From Segetibacter aerophilus (GTDB lineage Bacteria > Bacteroidota > Bacteroidia > Chitinophagales > Chitinophagaceae), in NCBI RefSeq assembly GCF_007991655.1, contig NZ_BJYT01000008.1:62001-126000 (forward strand): a DNA stretch of 64,000 nucleotides. The letters run 5' to 3'. Positions 1-8,290 of this stretch are shown piece after piece. The notes under the pieces are model-generated. The model was given only the letters and a program-made list of their open reading frames with translations. It had not been told where the DNA came from and searched no databases. The position numbers were made by a program, and so were the translations under genes. The first letter of the stretch is position 1; each line of letters opens with the position of its first letter.

Positions 1-1424
1 TCAAATTTATTTCCGGTGAAGGCAAAAGGAGACGTTCTGTTTCTATCAGTATTATCTAAAAGTAGTTCGGGAATGCTACGATGAAGGTCAAGCTTAAGGA
101 TGGCTTCATCCTGCTCGTCAAATTTCTCACCCACACGGCCTTCAATCTCTCCAAGCACGCGGCTCAGGTATTCGCCCGCGAAAACAGAGATGATAGCAGG
201 AGGGGCCTCATTAGCGCCAAGGCGGAAGTCATTACCCGCACTTGCTATAGAAGCGCGTAATAAGTCAGCATAATCGTGTACCGCCTTAATCGTATTAACA
301 AAGAAGGTCAGAAACATTAGGTTTGTCTTAGGCGTTTTTCCAGGAGACAAGAGGTTTACTCCTGTGTCGGTTGCAAGACTCCAGTTATTATGCTTGCCAC
401 TTCCATTGATGCCGGCAAATGGTTTTTCATGCAACAACACTTTTAGTCTGTGACGTTTTGCAACACGCAACATAACATCCATTAAAAGAGTATTGTGATC
501 AACTGCAAGATTTACTTCTTCGAAGATCGGAGCACATTCAAATTGAGATGGCGCTACCTCATTGTGACGAGTGCGTAAAGGAATGCCTAGTTTATAGCTC
601 TCTGTTTCGAAGTCTCTCATGAAAGCATACACGCGTTCAGGAATAGATCCGAAATAATGATCTTCCAACTGTTGCCCTTTAGCGGGAGAAGCACCGAAAA
701 CTGTTCTGTCAGAAAGTATTAAATCGGGACGTGCATTCGCGATAGCTTCATCGATGACGAAGTATTCCTGTTCCCACCCGAGGGTTGGAGTTACTTTAGT
801 TATGTTCTTATCAAAGTAGTTACACACATCCACCGCAGCCTTGTCGATAGCAGCGAGCGCTTTCAATAATGGTGCTTTGTAATCAAGACTTTCGCCTGTG
901 TAAGCAACAAAGATGGTAGGAATGCAAAGGGTTTTGCCGTTACCTATCTCCATTACAAATGCCGGGGAAGATGGGTCCCAGGCAGTATAACCACGGGCTT
1001 CAAACGTCGCCCTGATTCCTCCGCTAGGGAAAGATGAAGCATCAGGTTCCTGTTGAATTAAAGCCCCTCCATCAAATTCCTCAATCGCCGTTCCGTCACT
1101 TTTTAACGTGAAGAAACTATCATGCTTTTCAGCTGTCGTTCCAGTTAAAGGCTGAAACCAGTGAGTAAAATGAGTAACACCTTTGCTTTCCGCCCATGCC
1201 CTTATTCCGTTTGCTATCTGGCTGGCAACAGCTCTGTCAATCTTTCTTCCACCCCTAATACTTGTAACAAGGCTTTTATAGGCTTCGTCACTCAGGTACT
1301 CTCTCGCCGTTTTAATTGTAAAAACATTTTCACCAAAAATGGCGGTAACCTTAGTGCTTTGGTTCACCACCACTTCCGGAGCAGTGTTTTGGAGGCTTTT
1401 TATAGCATGAAATCGTAGGGACAT
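1..1424 (-). CDS. glnN: Glutamine synthetase type III (GSIII), 3'-truncated by the window edge
   Basis: It makes glutamine from glutamate, ammonia and ATP in the cytoplasm, the main entry of ammonium into metabolism. Only the first 474 codons are inside the window; GSIII enzymes are usually about 700-730 residues, so roughly a third is missing past base 1. The reading frame starts at ATG 1424 and stays open to the edge. Diagnostic stretches are HWFQPLTG (about residues 88-95), which is typical of GSIII and not of GSI, and the catalytic WEQEYF (217-222). Upstream bases 1425-1552 separate it from a membrane protein on the same strand, so it is probably its own transcription unit. GSIII is the usual glutamine synthetase in Bacteroidota. 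The family call is secure; the symbol follows common use for this class. Confidence 0.93.
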   Translation of the reverse strand, partial: MSLRFHAIKSLQNTAPEVVVNQSTKVTAIFGENVFTIKTAREYLSDEAYKSLVTSIRGGRKIDRAVASQIANGIRAWAESKGVTHFTHWFQPLTGTTAEKHDSFFTLKSDGTAIEEFDGGALIQQEPDASSFPSGGIRATFEARGYTAWDPSSPAFVMEIGNGKTLCIPTIFVAYTGESLDYKAPLLKALAAIDKAAVDVCNYFDKNITKVTPTLGWEQEYFVIDEAIANARPDLILSDRTVFGASPAKGQQLEDHYFGSIPERVYAFMRDFETESYKLGIPLRTRHNEVAPSQFECAPIFEEVNLAVDHNTLLMDVMLRVAKRHRLKVLLHEKPFAGINGSGKHNNWSLATDTGVNLLSPGKTPKTNLMFLTFFVNTIKAVHDYADLLRASIASAGNDFRLGANEAPPAIISVFAGEYLSRVLGEIEGRVGEKFDEQDEAILKLDLHRSIPELLLDNTDRNRTSPFAFTGNKF

Positions 1425-1552
1425 GTTTAATATTTTTAATGCGCTGACAAAAAAACGCTTAATGCATAGAAAAAAAAATTTTTATTTTAAAGCGTTTCGG
1501 CTCGAAACTTAATTGCAATTATTGATTACAGTGAAAACCTGAGTAACAGGCT

Positions 1553-2797
1553 TTAATCCTTTTTCTTCGAGAAAGAGAAATTCGTGATACATAATAGAGG
1601 TGTTATGAGCAAGGGCAACACAACACTTCGATACCGTACAATGGCACCGGTAAAAGGGATGGTGTAGCCACAAATAAGTAAGACGGAAACGGAAAAAGCA
1701 AATAACCCAATTACAATGGGCGGAACTTTAAACGTTTTTGATAGGGATATAACAGAAACTAAAATTAGTACAGCGAGAAGAATAGTTTCAATGATGGCAG
1801 GTATATAACTGAGATTGGCAAACTCAGTTGGATGCGGTCTTAAAAAGGCCATATCCAAAGCACGAGGCAAGAACGAAATGAAACCCTGGATGGTTGGCTG
1901 TAAAGGATCGGTTGTTATTTGAGAACCAGCAGTCAACTGTAAAAATTCTTGTTGTTTAAGCGCCAGGTAAAGAGGCGGATTGATTGAAGGGAAAATGAGG
2001 GGAATAATAAAAAAACAGGCTAGCCCGGAAACATAAATGCCGGCAAAGATTTTCTTTTTATGGGTTGGATGTTTTTCGGCAATAATCCAGCAAAATATAA
2101 ATGGCAACAATGCAAATAGTATGTAGTTCCTCAAAGAAAAAATAAGCAGGAATGAGAGTAGAATAAAGACGAGGTATTTTAGTGCGAAAGTTTCTTTGAG
2201 AAGTTTATAAAAGCAGTAAATGCAAACACCAATTGCAGAAAGAATAAGGCCGTCTTTATGAATGCCGCTGCACCAGAATAGTGTTGATGGCAGTAGGAAG
2301 AGACTACAAGTGATAACCCATTTCTTATTCGGATAAATAGAAAACAACACTTTAAATAGTGCTACAAGCCCAAACAAAAAGACAAAGTTGAAAAAGATAA
2401 TATTGACGTAATAACTGTTGTTGCTTAGTACGTTAAACAATGCCATCATCTTTACCGGAAGATTACTCTTCAAATCATTCCAGTAAGTATTTTGCCCGCT
2501 AAAAATATTTCCACTATTGCTGTATCCATGCCGGAACAAATCATTAATAAAAGTGCGAGGTGATTTAAGTAGTAAACGTGTTTCCTCTAAGCTTAGCCTG
2601 TAAAATCTCCATGTGTCAGAAGTCGGATAGTATTTCGGTAAAGTATAAAATTTGGCATAAGCGATACCGGCCAGTATTTTAATTACAAAAAGAGTTATTA
2701 GTACGCCTTTCCCAATCTTTGAATTTCGGAAAAATGGAATGTAACAGATTATTAAAGAAAAAAGTAGAAGGTAGAATATGAATAGTGCAGTTTGCAA
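1553..2797 (-). CDS. Polytopic inner-membrane protein of unknown function
   Basis: I do not recognise a named family. The 414-residue product is almost entirely hydrophobic, with about nine to ten predicted membrane segments, starting with a signal-anchor-like helix at residues 3-22. A longer polar stretch lies at about 55-100 (rich in Y, R and L). The overall shape resembles the polytopic proteins of polysaccharide assembly (mannosyltransferase- or EpsG-like), but no catalytic motif is evident, so that is only a guess. Translation starts at TTG 2797, 13 bp after the stop of the NarL-type response regulator gene, and no ATG is in a better place. It is probably the last gene of a unit that also contains the regulator and its kinase. 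Confidence 0.75.
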   Translation of the reverse strand: MQTALFIFYLLLFSLIICYIPFFRNSKIGKGVLITLFVIKILAGIAYAKFYTLPKYYPTSDTWRFYRLSLEETRLLLKSPRTFINDLFRHGYSNSGNIFSGQNTYWNDLKSNLPVKMMALFNVLSNNSYYVNIIFFNFVFLFGLVALFKVLFSIYPNKKWVITCSLFLLPSTLFWCSGIHKDGLILSAIGVCIYCFYKLLKETFALKYLVFILLSFLLIFSLRNYILFALLPFIFCWIIAEKHPTHKKKIFAGIYVSGLACFFIIPLIFPSINPPLYLALKQQEFLQLTAGSQITTDPLQPTIQGFISFLPRALDMAFLRPHPTEFANLSYIPAIIETILLAVLILVSVISLSKTFKVPPIVIGLFAFSVSVLLICGYTIPFTGAIVRYRSVVLPLLITPLLCITNFSFSKKKD

Positions 2798-2810
2798 TTA
2801 GTGGCGGCAA

Positions 2811-3461
2811 TTATTCTATAAGGTTATTCTTGACTGCAAAGAAAACAAGACCAGCTGTATTTTTTAATCCAAACCTTTCCATTAATCGCTCTTTTATGCT
2901 TTCAACAGTCCGTGAACTGATATTCATTTTTTCTCCAATTTCCTGGCTTGTATATTCGAGGCAGATTAGTTCTAAAACTCCTTTCTCCCGTTCGCTAACT
3001 TCAACCTCATTGCTTAGAGAAGGGATAGACCTATTTTTGCTTTGCGATCTTTTTATTAGTATCCTGTTTACAAAATGGTTTAAGTAAAAACCTTTGTCAA
3101 CTACATCTGTAATTGCCTTTTTAATTTCCACAGGGTCGGTGCTTTTTAATAAGTATCCATTTGCACCATTTTCCATTAGATGAATAACAAATTTTTCTTC
3201 TTCATGCATTGTAAGAACTATAACAAAAATATCAGGGTAGTGGAGACTTATGTATTTCGTTGTTTCAATTCCATCTTTTACTGGCATTCGCAGGTCCATC
3301 AGAATTACATCAGGTTTCGCTTCTCTGATGCCATCAAGTAGTTGCTGACCATTTTCTGCTTCTAAAACAAACTTTATATTACTATAGTGCCTTAGGGAAA
3401 GGATTACTCCTTTCCTGAAAATTTTGTGGTCGTCTGCTATCGCAACTTTTATTTCACCCAT
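2811..3461 (-). CDS. NarL/FixJ-family response regulator
   Basis: This is a two-component DNA-binding regulator. The receiver domain (about 1-125) has the acidic pocket ADD at 9-11, phospho-acceptor D56 in LMDLRMP and the conserved lysine in LLKS. A LuxR-type helix-turn-helix follows (about 150-216), with the recognition region SSRTVESIKERL. I start it at ATG 3461 (product MGEIKVAIADDHK) because the frame upstream has only a TTG at 3482 and receiver domains normally begin right here. The gene lies 39 bp downstream of a histidine kinase gene on the same strand, which is most likely its cognate sensor. Two more regulators of the same subfamily lie at 5755 and 6633 on the other strand. Confidence 0.92.
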   Translation of the reverse strand: MGEIKVAIADDHKIFRKGVILSLRHYSNIKFVLEAENGQQLLDGIREAKPDVILMDLRMPVKDGIETTKYISLHYPDIFVIVLTMHEEEKFVIHLMENGANGYLLKSTDPVEIKKAITDVVDKGFYLNHFVNRILIKRSQSKNRSIPSLSNEVEVSEREKGVLELICLEYTSQEIGEKMNISSRTVESIKERLMERFGLKNTAGLVFFAVKNNLIE

Positions 3462-3500
3462 ATTAATAAGATGTAACAACAAAAATGAAATAAGGGATAC

Positions 3501-4319
3501 TTATTTCTCATCATATTCTTTAGGAATATCGATAGTTGCTTTATAAAATGATTTGGATGGATCCTGTTCAAATAGTATATCTCCATGTATAACCTTCAAC
3601 CTGCTCTGAATATTCTTTAAACCCAAACCTGTATTGCTTTTTGACATCTTAATAAAGTCTTCATGCGTCAACCCTCTGCCATCATGATGCAGTCGTATAA
3701 TCATATTATCTTCTCCATTGTGTTGGGTAAGATGAATAAAGCTCGAGTTGCTATGTTTTAATATATTATTTATCAGTTCCTGTATCACCCTAAATACTAT
3801 CAACTCTTTTTCAGCTTTTAAACGAACCTTATAATCATGGAATCGGCAATTTACATTAATTGCTCCGGCTCCGTTTATCTTTTGGAAAAAATCGTTTACT
3901 GCACTTTCAAGACCAAAGTTTTTTAAGGTGGGCGGCATTAGACTATGGGAAATATTACGAACGAGTTGAATAGCTTCGTCGATTATTTGTTTAGCGCTAA
4001 AAATAGATTGTAACTGGGTCGCCTTGTCAAGATTGACCATATTTTCGGTGAGGTATAATCTTGCAGTAGCTAATAGAGGGCCCGCATCATCATGTAAATC
4101 GGCAGCAATTCTCTGACGTTCTTCTTCCTGCAGTTTTATTGACGCCCTAAGCAAAATTTTCTGTTGCTCAGATTCCATCTGCTGCATCTTCAATTGAAAA
4201 CGGATGACCTTTCTTTGATGAAAAATAATGAAAGTGATAAGAGCAATTGCTAAGAAGAGCATCCCTATAGTACCTAAAAGCAGTGGAGTAGCGGTTACAT
4301 CAGATTGTAAAAAGGTCAT
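3501..4319 (-). CDS. Sensor histidine kinase, HisKA_3 (NarX/DesK-like) type
   Basis: This is a membrane-anchored sensor kinase that should phosphorylate a NarL-type regulator. Residues 13-33 form a single membrane helix, and residues 40-70 look like a signalling coiled coil rich in Q, E and K. The dimerisation/phosphotransfer motif ERQRIAADLHDDAG (67-80) has the phospho-acceptor H76. The HATPase domain fills the C-terminal half, with an N-box at about 183-190 (ELINNILKHS), DGRGL and a G-rich TGLGLKNIQSRL. There is no periplasmic or PAS sensor domain, so the signal may come from the adjacent membrane protein gene at 4334 (inference). The response regulator gene follows 39 bp downstream. Confidence 0.9.
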   Translation of the reverse strand: MTFLQSDVTATPLLLGTIGMLFLAIALITFIIFHQRKVIRFQLKMQQMESEQQKILLRASIKLQEEERQRIAADLHDDAGPLLATARLYLTENMVNLDKATQLQSIFSAKQIIDEAIQLVRNISHSLMPPTLKNFGLESAVNDFFQKINGAGAINVNCRFHDYKVRLKAEKELIVFRVIQELINNILKHSNSSFIHLTQHNGEDNMIIRLHHDGRGLTHEDFIKMSKSNTGLGLKNIQSRLKVIHGDILFEQDPSKSFYKATIDIPKEYDEK

Positions 4320-4333
4320 TTACTAGAGCCGCT

Positions 4334-4873
4334 TTAAGTTAGTATAAACTTTTGTTTTTCGATATTATCGTTTTTTCTGAAAAAAGCAATGCAAAGCAAA
4401 ATACTTCTGATGATAGTAAATAAGTAATTGATGACATAGTAATTTTCCCGAACATCTGGCGGCAATGAAGAAAGGTATAATAAAAGGAAAAAGGTGCCTG
4501 CTGCGTTAACAAAAAAAGCTGCAACTATCCAAAAATTTGTGTAACGGTAGATAAACGCTTTATTCAATACAAATATTTGCTCGTAATAATAATAAATGGC
4601 AGTAGCCATAATGAAAATATTTTCTACTGTTACGCAGATCCAAAGAAATTCTTTTGGGGTATAGATGAAAATTTCAATAAACCAGAAAACGGTAAAAAAT
4701 GCAATAAATGCGAGTAAAAGAGTTTTTACAATATTATTGGGTATGATCTTTCTGTAGAAGACGCAAAGAAAGACTGTTTCAATTAACGTGTAAATATTAA
4801 AAGAATAGGAATTTGGCTTGTGCGTCCATAGAAGATAAATGCCGTATAAATCAACAATTAAATTAATGATCAA
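4334..4873 (-). CDS. Multi-spanning membrane protein, probably longer at its N-terminus
   Basis: The product is hydrophobic, with about five membrane helices in the 179 residues from TTG 4873. No named family is recognised. The frame stays open another 53 codons upstream (to 5032) and that stretch also reads like membrane protein, with a further helix around VISEIFPVIFYLV. A full version would be about 230 residues and six to seven helices, so TTG 4873 is probably not the true start. The extension holds no ATG, GTG or TTG; ATT at 5020 or a nearby ATA/ATC would be needed. An ATG at 5041 in the same frame is cut off by TAA two codons later. It sits 14 bp upstream of the histidine kinase and may work with it. 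Confidence 0.65.
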   Translation of the reverse strand: MIINLIVDLYGIYLLWTHKPNSYSFNIYTLIETVFLCVFYRKIIPNNIVKTLLLAFIAFFTVFWFIEIFIYTPKEFLWICVTVENIFIMATAIYYYYEQIFVLNKAFIYRYTNFWIVAAFFVNAAGTFFLLLYLSSLPPDVRENYYVINYLFTIIRSILLCIAFFRKNDNIEKQKFILT

Positions 4874-5050
4874 AAGAAAAAAAATAACCCGTAAGCTTTT
4901 ATCACTCTTCTTATTAAGAACAAGATAAAAGATTACGGGAAATATTTCTGAGATTACAGAAGCGTGTGTTATGAGTTGAGTTAGGCTGATCTTTTGGAGA
5001 TTTGGTTCAAATATAAAAATATTTCTGAACCTTTAGCCCATTTCCTTAGA

Positions 5051-5443
5051 CTACCATCCCTCTTGCTGAGGAACTCCTGTACTAAGCACTCCACCACCGG
5101 CTACAATACCTTTTTGTTTGTTCATTTCGCCGTTTGCACCAACAGATGTTACATTTAATATGTAATCGCCTTTCGAATTAACTCCTACAACCACTGGCTT
5201 AGGAAGGCCTAACTCATTAATGCCGTAAAGAATTGTTATTCCAACAGCGCCTGGTTGAGCTAGAATAGCTTCAATAATGTTGCGACCAAGGAAATGAGCG
5301 GATACCTCTTCCTGATTTTGATCGAAATAATTTTTCACCATCTTAGCGCCTTTTTCATAACCAATGTTTTCACCAGAATGAGCGGAAAAGCCTTTTTTCT
5401 GCTCGGCGATTTGGTTTGGGGCATAAGTTTTTGTGTTCATCAT
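5051..5443 (-). CDS. Small conserved hypothetical protein (130 aa)
   Basis: No named family is recognised. The product is soluble, with no signal peptide or membrane helix. Residues 1-60 are polar and probably helical; residues 62-130 are rich in G and V with short beta-strand patterns (AVGITILYGIN, PVVVGVNSKGDYIL) and a C-terminal glycine run (GIVAGGGVLS). The arrangement suggests a small beta-rich domain behind a helical N-terminus. Two ATG codons in tandem begin the frame at 5443. It is upstream of, and on the same strand as, the two-component cluster, but the gap to the next gene holds the start problem noted there, so operon membership is uncertain. Confidence 0.7.
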   Translation of the reverse strand: MMNTKTYAPNQIAEQKKGFSAHSGENIGYEKGAKMVKNYFDQNQEEVSAHFLGRNIIEAILAQPGAVGITILYGINELGLPKPVVVGVNSKGDYILNVTSVGANGEMNKQKGIVAGGGVLSTGVPQQEGW

Positions 5444-5677
5444 AGTTTGACTTTTTATGGGGTTCGGTTAAAAGAATTGAAGTACAATTTCCCAATTTGA
5501 AATTTTTCCACAAAGGGGATACTTTGTCAAGAAATCAGTAGTTTGCTAGAAGAGATTGAAAATTAAGTCTTTACAAGAAGGCCTTTTATAAAAAATGTAG
5601 TAAAAATACCTTTAGTTACCGTAAAAATACGGTAACAAGAAGCGTAGAACTTTCAATTAGTTAGAAACATCTACTCG

Positions 5678-5686
5678 CTATATTTG
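5678..5686 (+). promoter_or_regulatory. Candidate -7 element for the orphan regulator at 5755
   Basis: TATATTTG at 5679-5686 matches the Bacteroidota -7 consensus TAnnTTTG. No well-spaced TTTG -33 box is visible, the nearest being a TTTC about 24 bp upstream. The implied leader would be about 60 nt. Confidence 0.4.
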
Positions 5687-5754
5687 CGGTTATTCACCGA
5701 ATCGCCGTCCGTATATAGGATCCAATTCCGTTAAAAGCATTAATAGTCTCAGTT

Positions 5755-6408
5755 GTGGAAAAAATAATTCAACTCGCCCTTGCCGACGATCACAAAATAT
5801 TTCGAGATGGCATTCGAATGTCAATGAAGAACCGTGAGTTCATCCGGATCTTGTGGGAAGCTGAGGACGGCAAGGATATGATGCACAAACTGAAGCTTAA
5901 GAAACCTGACGTTTTAATAATGGATATCAAGATGCCTGAAACAGATGGGATCAGGGCGCTACAATTAATTAGGAAAGAATACGAAGATCTTAAGGTTATT
6001 ATCCTTAGCATGTACGATGATAAGGAGACTATAACAAGGATGATGGAGTATGGTGCCAATGCCTATTTAACAAAAACGGCGGATGCCGACGAAATTTACA
6101 AGGCTATTATTTCATGCATGAATAGTGATTTCTATTTTAATGAACTGGTAAATTCGGTAGTACTGCTCAAGCTTCAGCAGAAGAAATCGGTAAGAACATT
6201 TTATCCAAGCGTGGTCAAATTCAACGAAAAAGAGCTAAAAATTTTAAAACTAATAAGTGAAGACAAAACTACAGAAGAGATATCGGAAGATGTTTTTTTG
6301 AGTCCGAGAACAGTTGAAACAATCAGGCAAAACATGAAAACTAAGGTGGGCGTAAAAACAATTGCCGGTCTTCTTATGTATGGAATGCGCAATCACCTCC
6401 TTGACTAA
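5755..6408 (+). CDS. Orphan NarL/FixJ-family response regulator
   Basis: It has a receiver domain plus a LuxR-type DNA-binding domain, 217 residues. The acidic pair is at 11-12, the phospho-acceptor is D57 in LIMDIKMP, and the conserved lysine is in YLTKTA. The C-terminal helix-turn-helix (about 150-217) contains LSPRTVETIRQNM. Translation starts at GTG 5755, since the product then begins exactly at the first receiver strand and no ATG lies upstream in frame. No kinase gene is adjacent on this strand; the nearest is the HisKA_3 kinase at 3501, convergent in family but on the opposite strand. It is closely similar in layout to the regulators at 2811 and 6633, which suggests local duplication. 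Confidence 0.9.
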   Translation: MEKIIQLALADDHKIFRDGIRMSMKNREFIRILWEAEDGKDMMHKLKLKKPDVLIMDIKMPETDGIRALQLIRKEYEDLKVIILSMYDDKETITRMMEYGANAYLTKTADADEIYKAIISCMNSDFYFNELVNSVVLLKLQQKKSVRTFYPSVVKFNEKELKILKLISEDKTTEEISEDVFLSPRTVETIRQNMKTKVGVKTIAGLLMYGMRNHLLD

Positions 6409-6632
6409 GATTACTACAAGGCGTTACTTTTTCAATAATAAGAATTGCTTTTTGACGTTTCAAAAAAAGTAGGTAGTCTTCTGTATTTTTTCTAACATTG
6501 CAAGTAGTATTATTACGATTAAATGACGGACAGATACTATAATCTCAAAGTTAATCGTTAGTAGTAAGTGCAATACCGCCCCAAGGTTTTTCTTAATTTC
6601 AAAATTTACTAATAAGATTATTTTCCCCATCG

Positions 6633-7301
6633 ATGACTACAGACAGCAAGGATAAAATAAAAGTATTGATAACTGATGATCATGCTTTATTTAGAACCGG
6701 TGTAAAAGCTTCATTATCTCACTACCCTGATATAGAATTTATTGGAGAGGCGGAAAATGGAATGCAGCTACTTAATCTTGTAAAATTTCTTCAGCCAGAC
6801 GTTATACTCCTGGACATACAAATGCCGATTATGGACGGCATTGCTACCTTGCCCGAATTAAAGAAAGTTTTACCTAATTCCAGAATCATTATGCTTACAA
6901 TGAATGACGATGTAAGTATGATTAGTAAATTAATGGAGATTGGAGCGAACAGTTACCTTACAAAGAATAGTGACAGTGAGACTATTTATGAGGCAATAAA
7001 AACAGTACATGCTAAGGAGTATTTTTTTAACGAGTACACAAACAAGGCAATTCTTTCAGGTTTACGAAGCAGGAGAGTCGTTGAAATTCCAATGACTGAT
7101 GATGCAGAACTGAGCGAAAAGGAAATGCAAGTCTTAAAACTAATGTGCGATGAAAAAAGCACAAAAGAAATTGCTGATATTGTAGAAATTAGTCCAAGAA
7201 CTGTCGAAGCTATACGCGATAGGCTAAAAATAAAAACAGGCGCAAAAAGTACGGCCGGCCTAATTCTCTATGCTGTAAAGCATGGAATAGTAGAAGGATA
7301 A
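6633..7301 (+). CDS. Orphan NarL/FixJ-family response regulator
   Basis: It is a second plus-strand regulator of the same subfamily, 222 residues. Receiver residues are the acidic pair at 15-16, phospho-acceptor D61 in LLDIQMP, and the lysine in YLTKNSD. The LuxR-type DNA-binding domain (about 155-222) includes ISPRTVEAIRDRLKIKTG. The ATG at 6633 gives a short polar N-terminal tail before the first strand. It is separated from the regulator at 5755 by 224 bp without an obvious terminator, so it may be transcribed alone or by read-through. No partner kinase is adjacent. All receiver and DNA-contact positions I can identify are intact, so it should be functional. Confidence 0.9.
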   Translation: MTTDSKDKIKVLITDDHALFRTGVKASLSHYPDIEFIGEAENGMQLLNLVKFLQPDVILLDIQMPIMDGIATLPELKKVLPNSRIIMLTMNDDVSMISKLMEIGANSYLTKNSDSETIYEAIKTVHAKEYFFNEYTNKAILSGLRSRRVVEIPMTDDAELSEKEMQVLKLMCDEKSTKEIADIVEISPRTVEAIRDRLKIKTGAKSTAGLILYAVKHGIVEG

Positions 7302-7405
7302 TTTTGATTAACGAGCACTTTTAAGTAGGATTTTCTTTGCAAACCTTATTGCGACTTTTGTAACTTCCTTCTGTTCCACTCAAATAAATTTTTCCAACTC
7401 AATCG

Positions 7406-8263
7406 ATGTCTCTTTTCTCAATTTGGAACGGAACAGTTGTAAAGGATGAGGAAATTTGTATTTCTGCGAACAATCGTTCCTTTAAATACGGCGACGGCTG
7501 TTTCGAGACAATGAAAGTGGTGGAAGGACAAATTTTATTATCTGACTTACATTTTCAACGGCTTTTTACTTCGCTAAAGCTTCTTCAATTCACCAGTAGT
7601 CAAGAATTTACCGCCCCCGAGCTCACTTCTCAGATTATTTACCTTTTAGAGAAAAATGGCCATCAAAAGTTTGCAAGGGTAAGACTAATGGTTTATAGGG
7701 GGAGCGGTGGATTATATGATGTAGAAGACCGAAATGCTTATTATATTATTCAAAGCTGGGCCGGTGATACAAGTTCTGATGTGTACAACGAGAAAGGACT
7801 TAAGGTCGCTGTTTTTTACGATGCGAAAAAAGCTGCTGATTTTTTTTCTGCTATTAAAAGCAATAACTATTTGGGTTATGCAATGGCAGCCATGTGGGCA
7901 AAAGACAATAGGTGCGATGATGCTGTAATAATGAATGGCTCTAACCGGGTTGCTGATGCGACCATCGCTAATGTATTTATTGTAGATGACGGTGTTATAA
8001 AAACACCATCTTTAAATGAAGGGTGCGTCGATGGTGTCATGCGTAGATACCTACTTAATTGTTTTCAAAAAGACTCTTTGCCTTATTCTCAAACTGAAAT
8101 AACTCAAGAAAATCTTTTAAATGCGTCGGAAGTTTTTTTAACTAACGCAAACTTCGGCATAAGGTGGGTTCAGATGGTAAACCATACCAATTATAAGAAC
8201 ACCTTATCATCTTATCTGCATCAAAAGTTTATTGCACCTCTGTTTAAGAATGCAACTTTTTAA
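7406..8263 (+). CDS. Class IV aminotransferase (PLP; branched-chain aminotransferase/aminodeoxychorismate lyase fold)
   Basis: It is a PLP-dependent fold-type IV enzyme. The N-terminal motif NRSFKYGDGCFETMKV (23-38) and the PLP-binding lysine K151 in SAIKSNNYLGY are clear, followed by the phosphate-binding region NGSNRVADATIANVF and the glycine/cysteine loop LNEGCVDGVMRRYL. At 285 residues it is the size of aminodeoxychorismate lyase (PabC) and D-amino-acid aminotransferase rather than the longer IlvE. Substrate cannot be set from sequence alone: PabC-like lyase in folate synthesis is my first choice, a branched-chain aminotransferase the alternative. The photolyase gene begins 27 bp after its stop and they are probably co-transcribed. 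That may be meaningful because photolyases can use a folate antenna, but this link is inference. Confidence 0.88.
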   Translation: MSLFSIWNGTVVKDEEICISANNRSFKYGDGCFETMKVVEGQILLSDLHFQRLFTSLKLLQFTSSQEFTAPELTSQIIYLLEKNGHQKFARVRLMVYRGSGGLYDVEDRNAYYIIQSWAGDTSSDVYNEKGLKVAVFYDAKKAADFFSAIKSNNYLGYAMAAMWAKDNRCDDAVIMNGSNRVADATIANVFIVDDGVIKTPSLNEGCVDGVMRRYLLNCFQKDSLPYSQTEITQENLLNASEVFLTNANFGIRWVQMVNHTNYKNTLSSYLHQKFIAPLFKNATF

Positions 8264-8290
8264 AGTAAAAGTTGTTGCTTAATCAAAAAA

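Noticed and set aside
1161-1418. Open frame of 85 codons on the plus strand
   Set aside because: It lies entirely opposite the glutamine synthetase gene, whose frame has clear family motifs.
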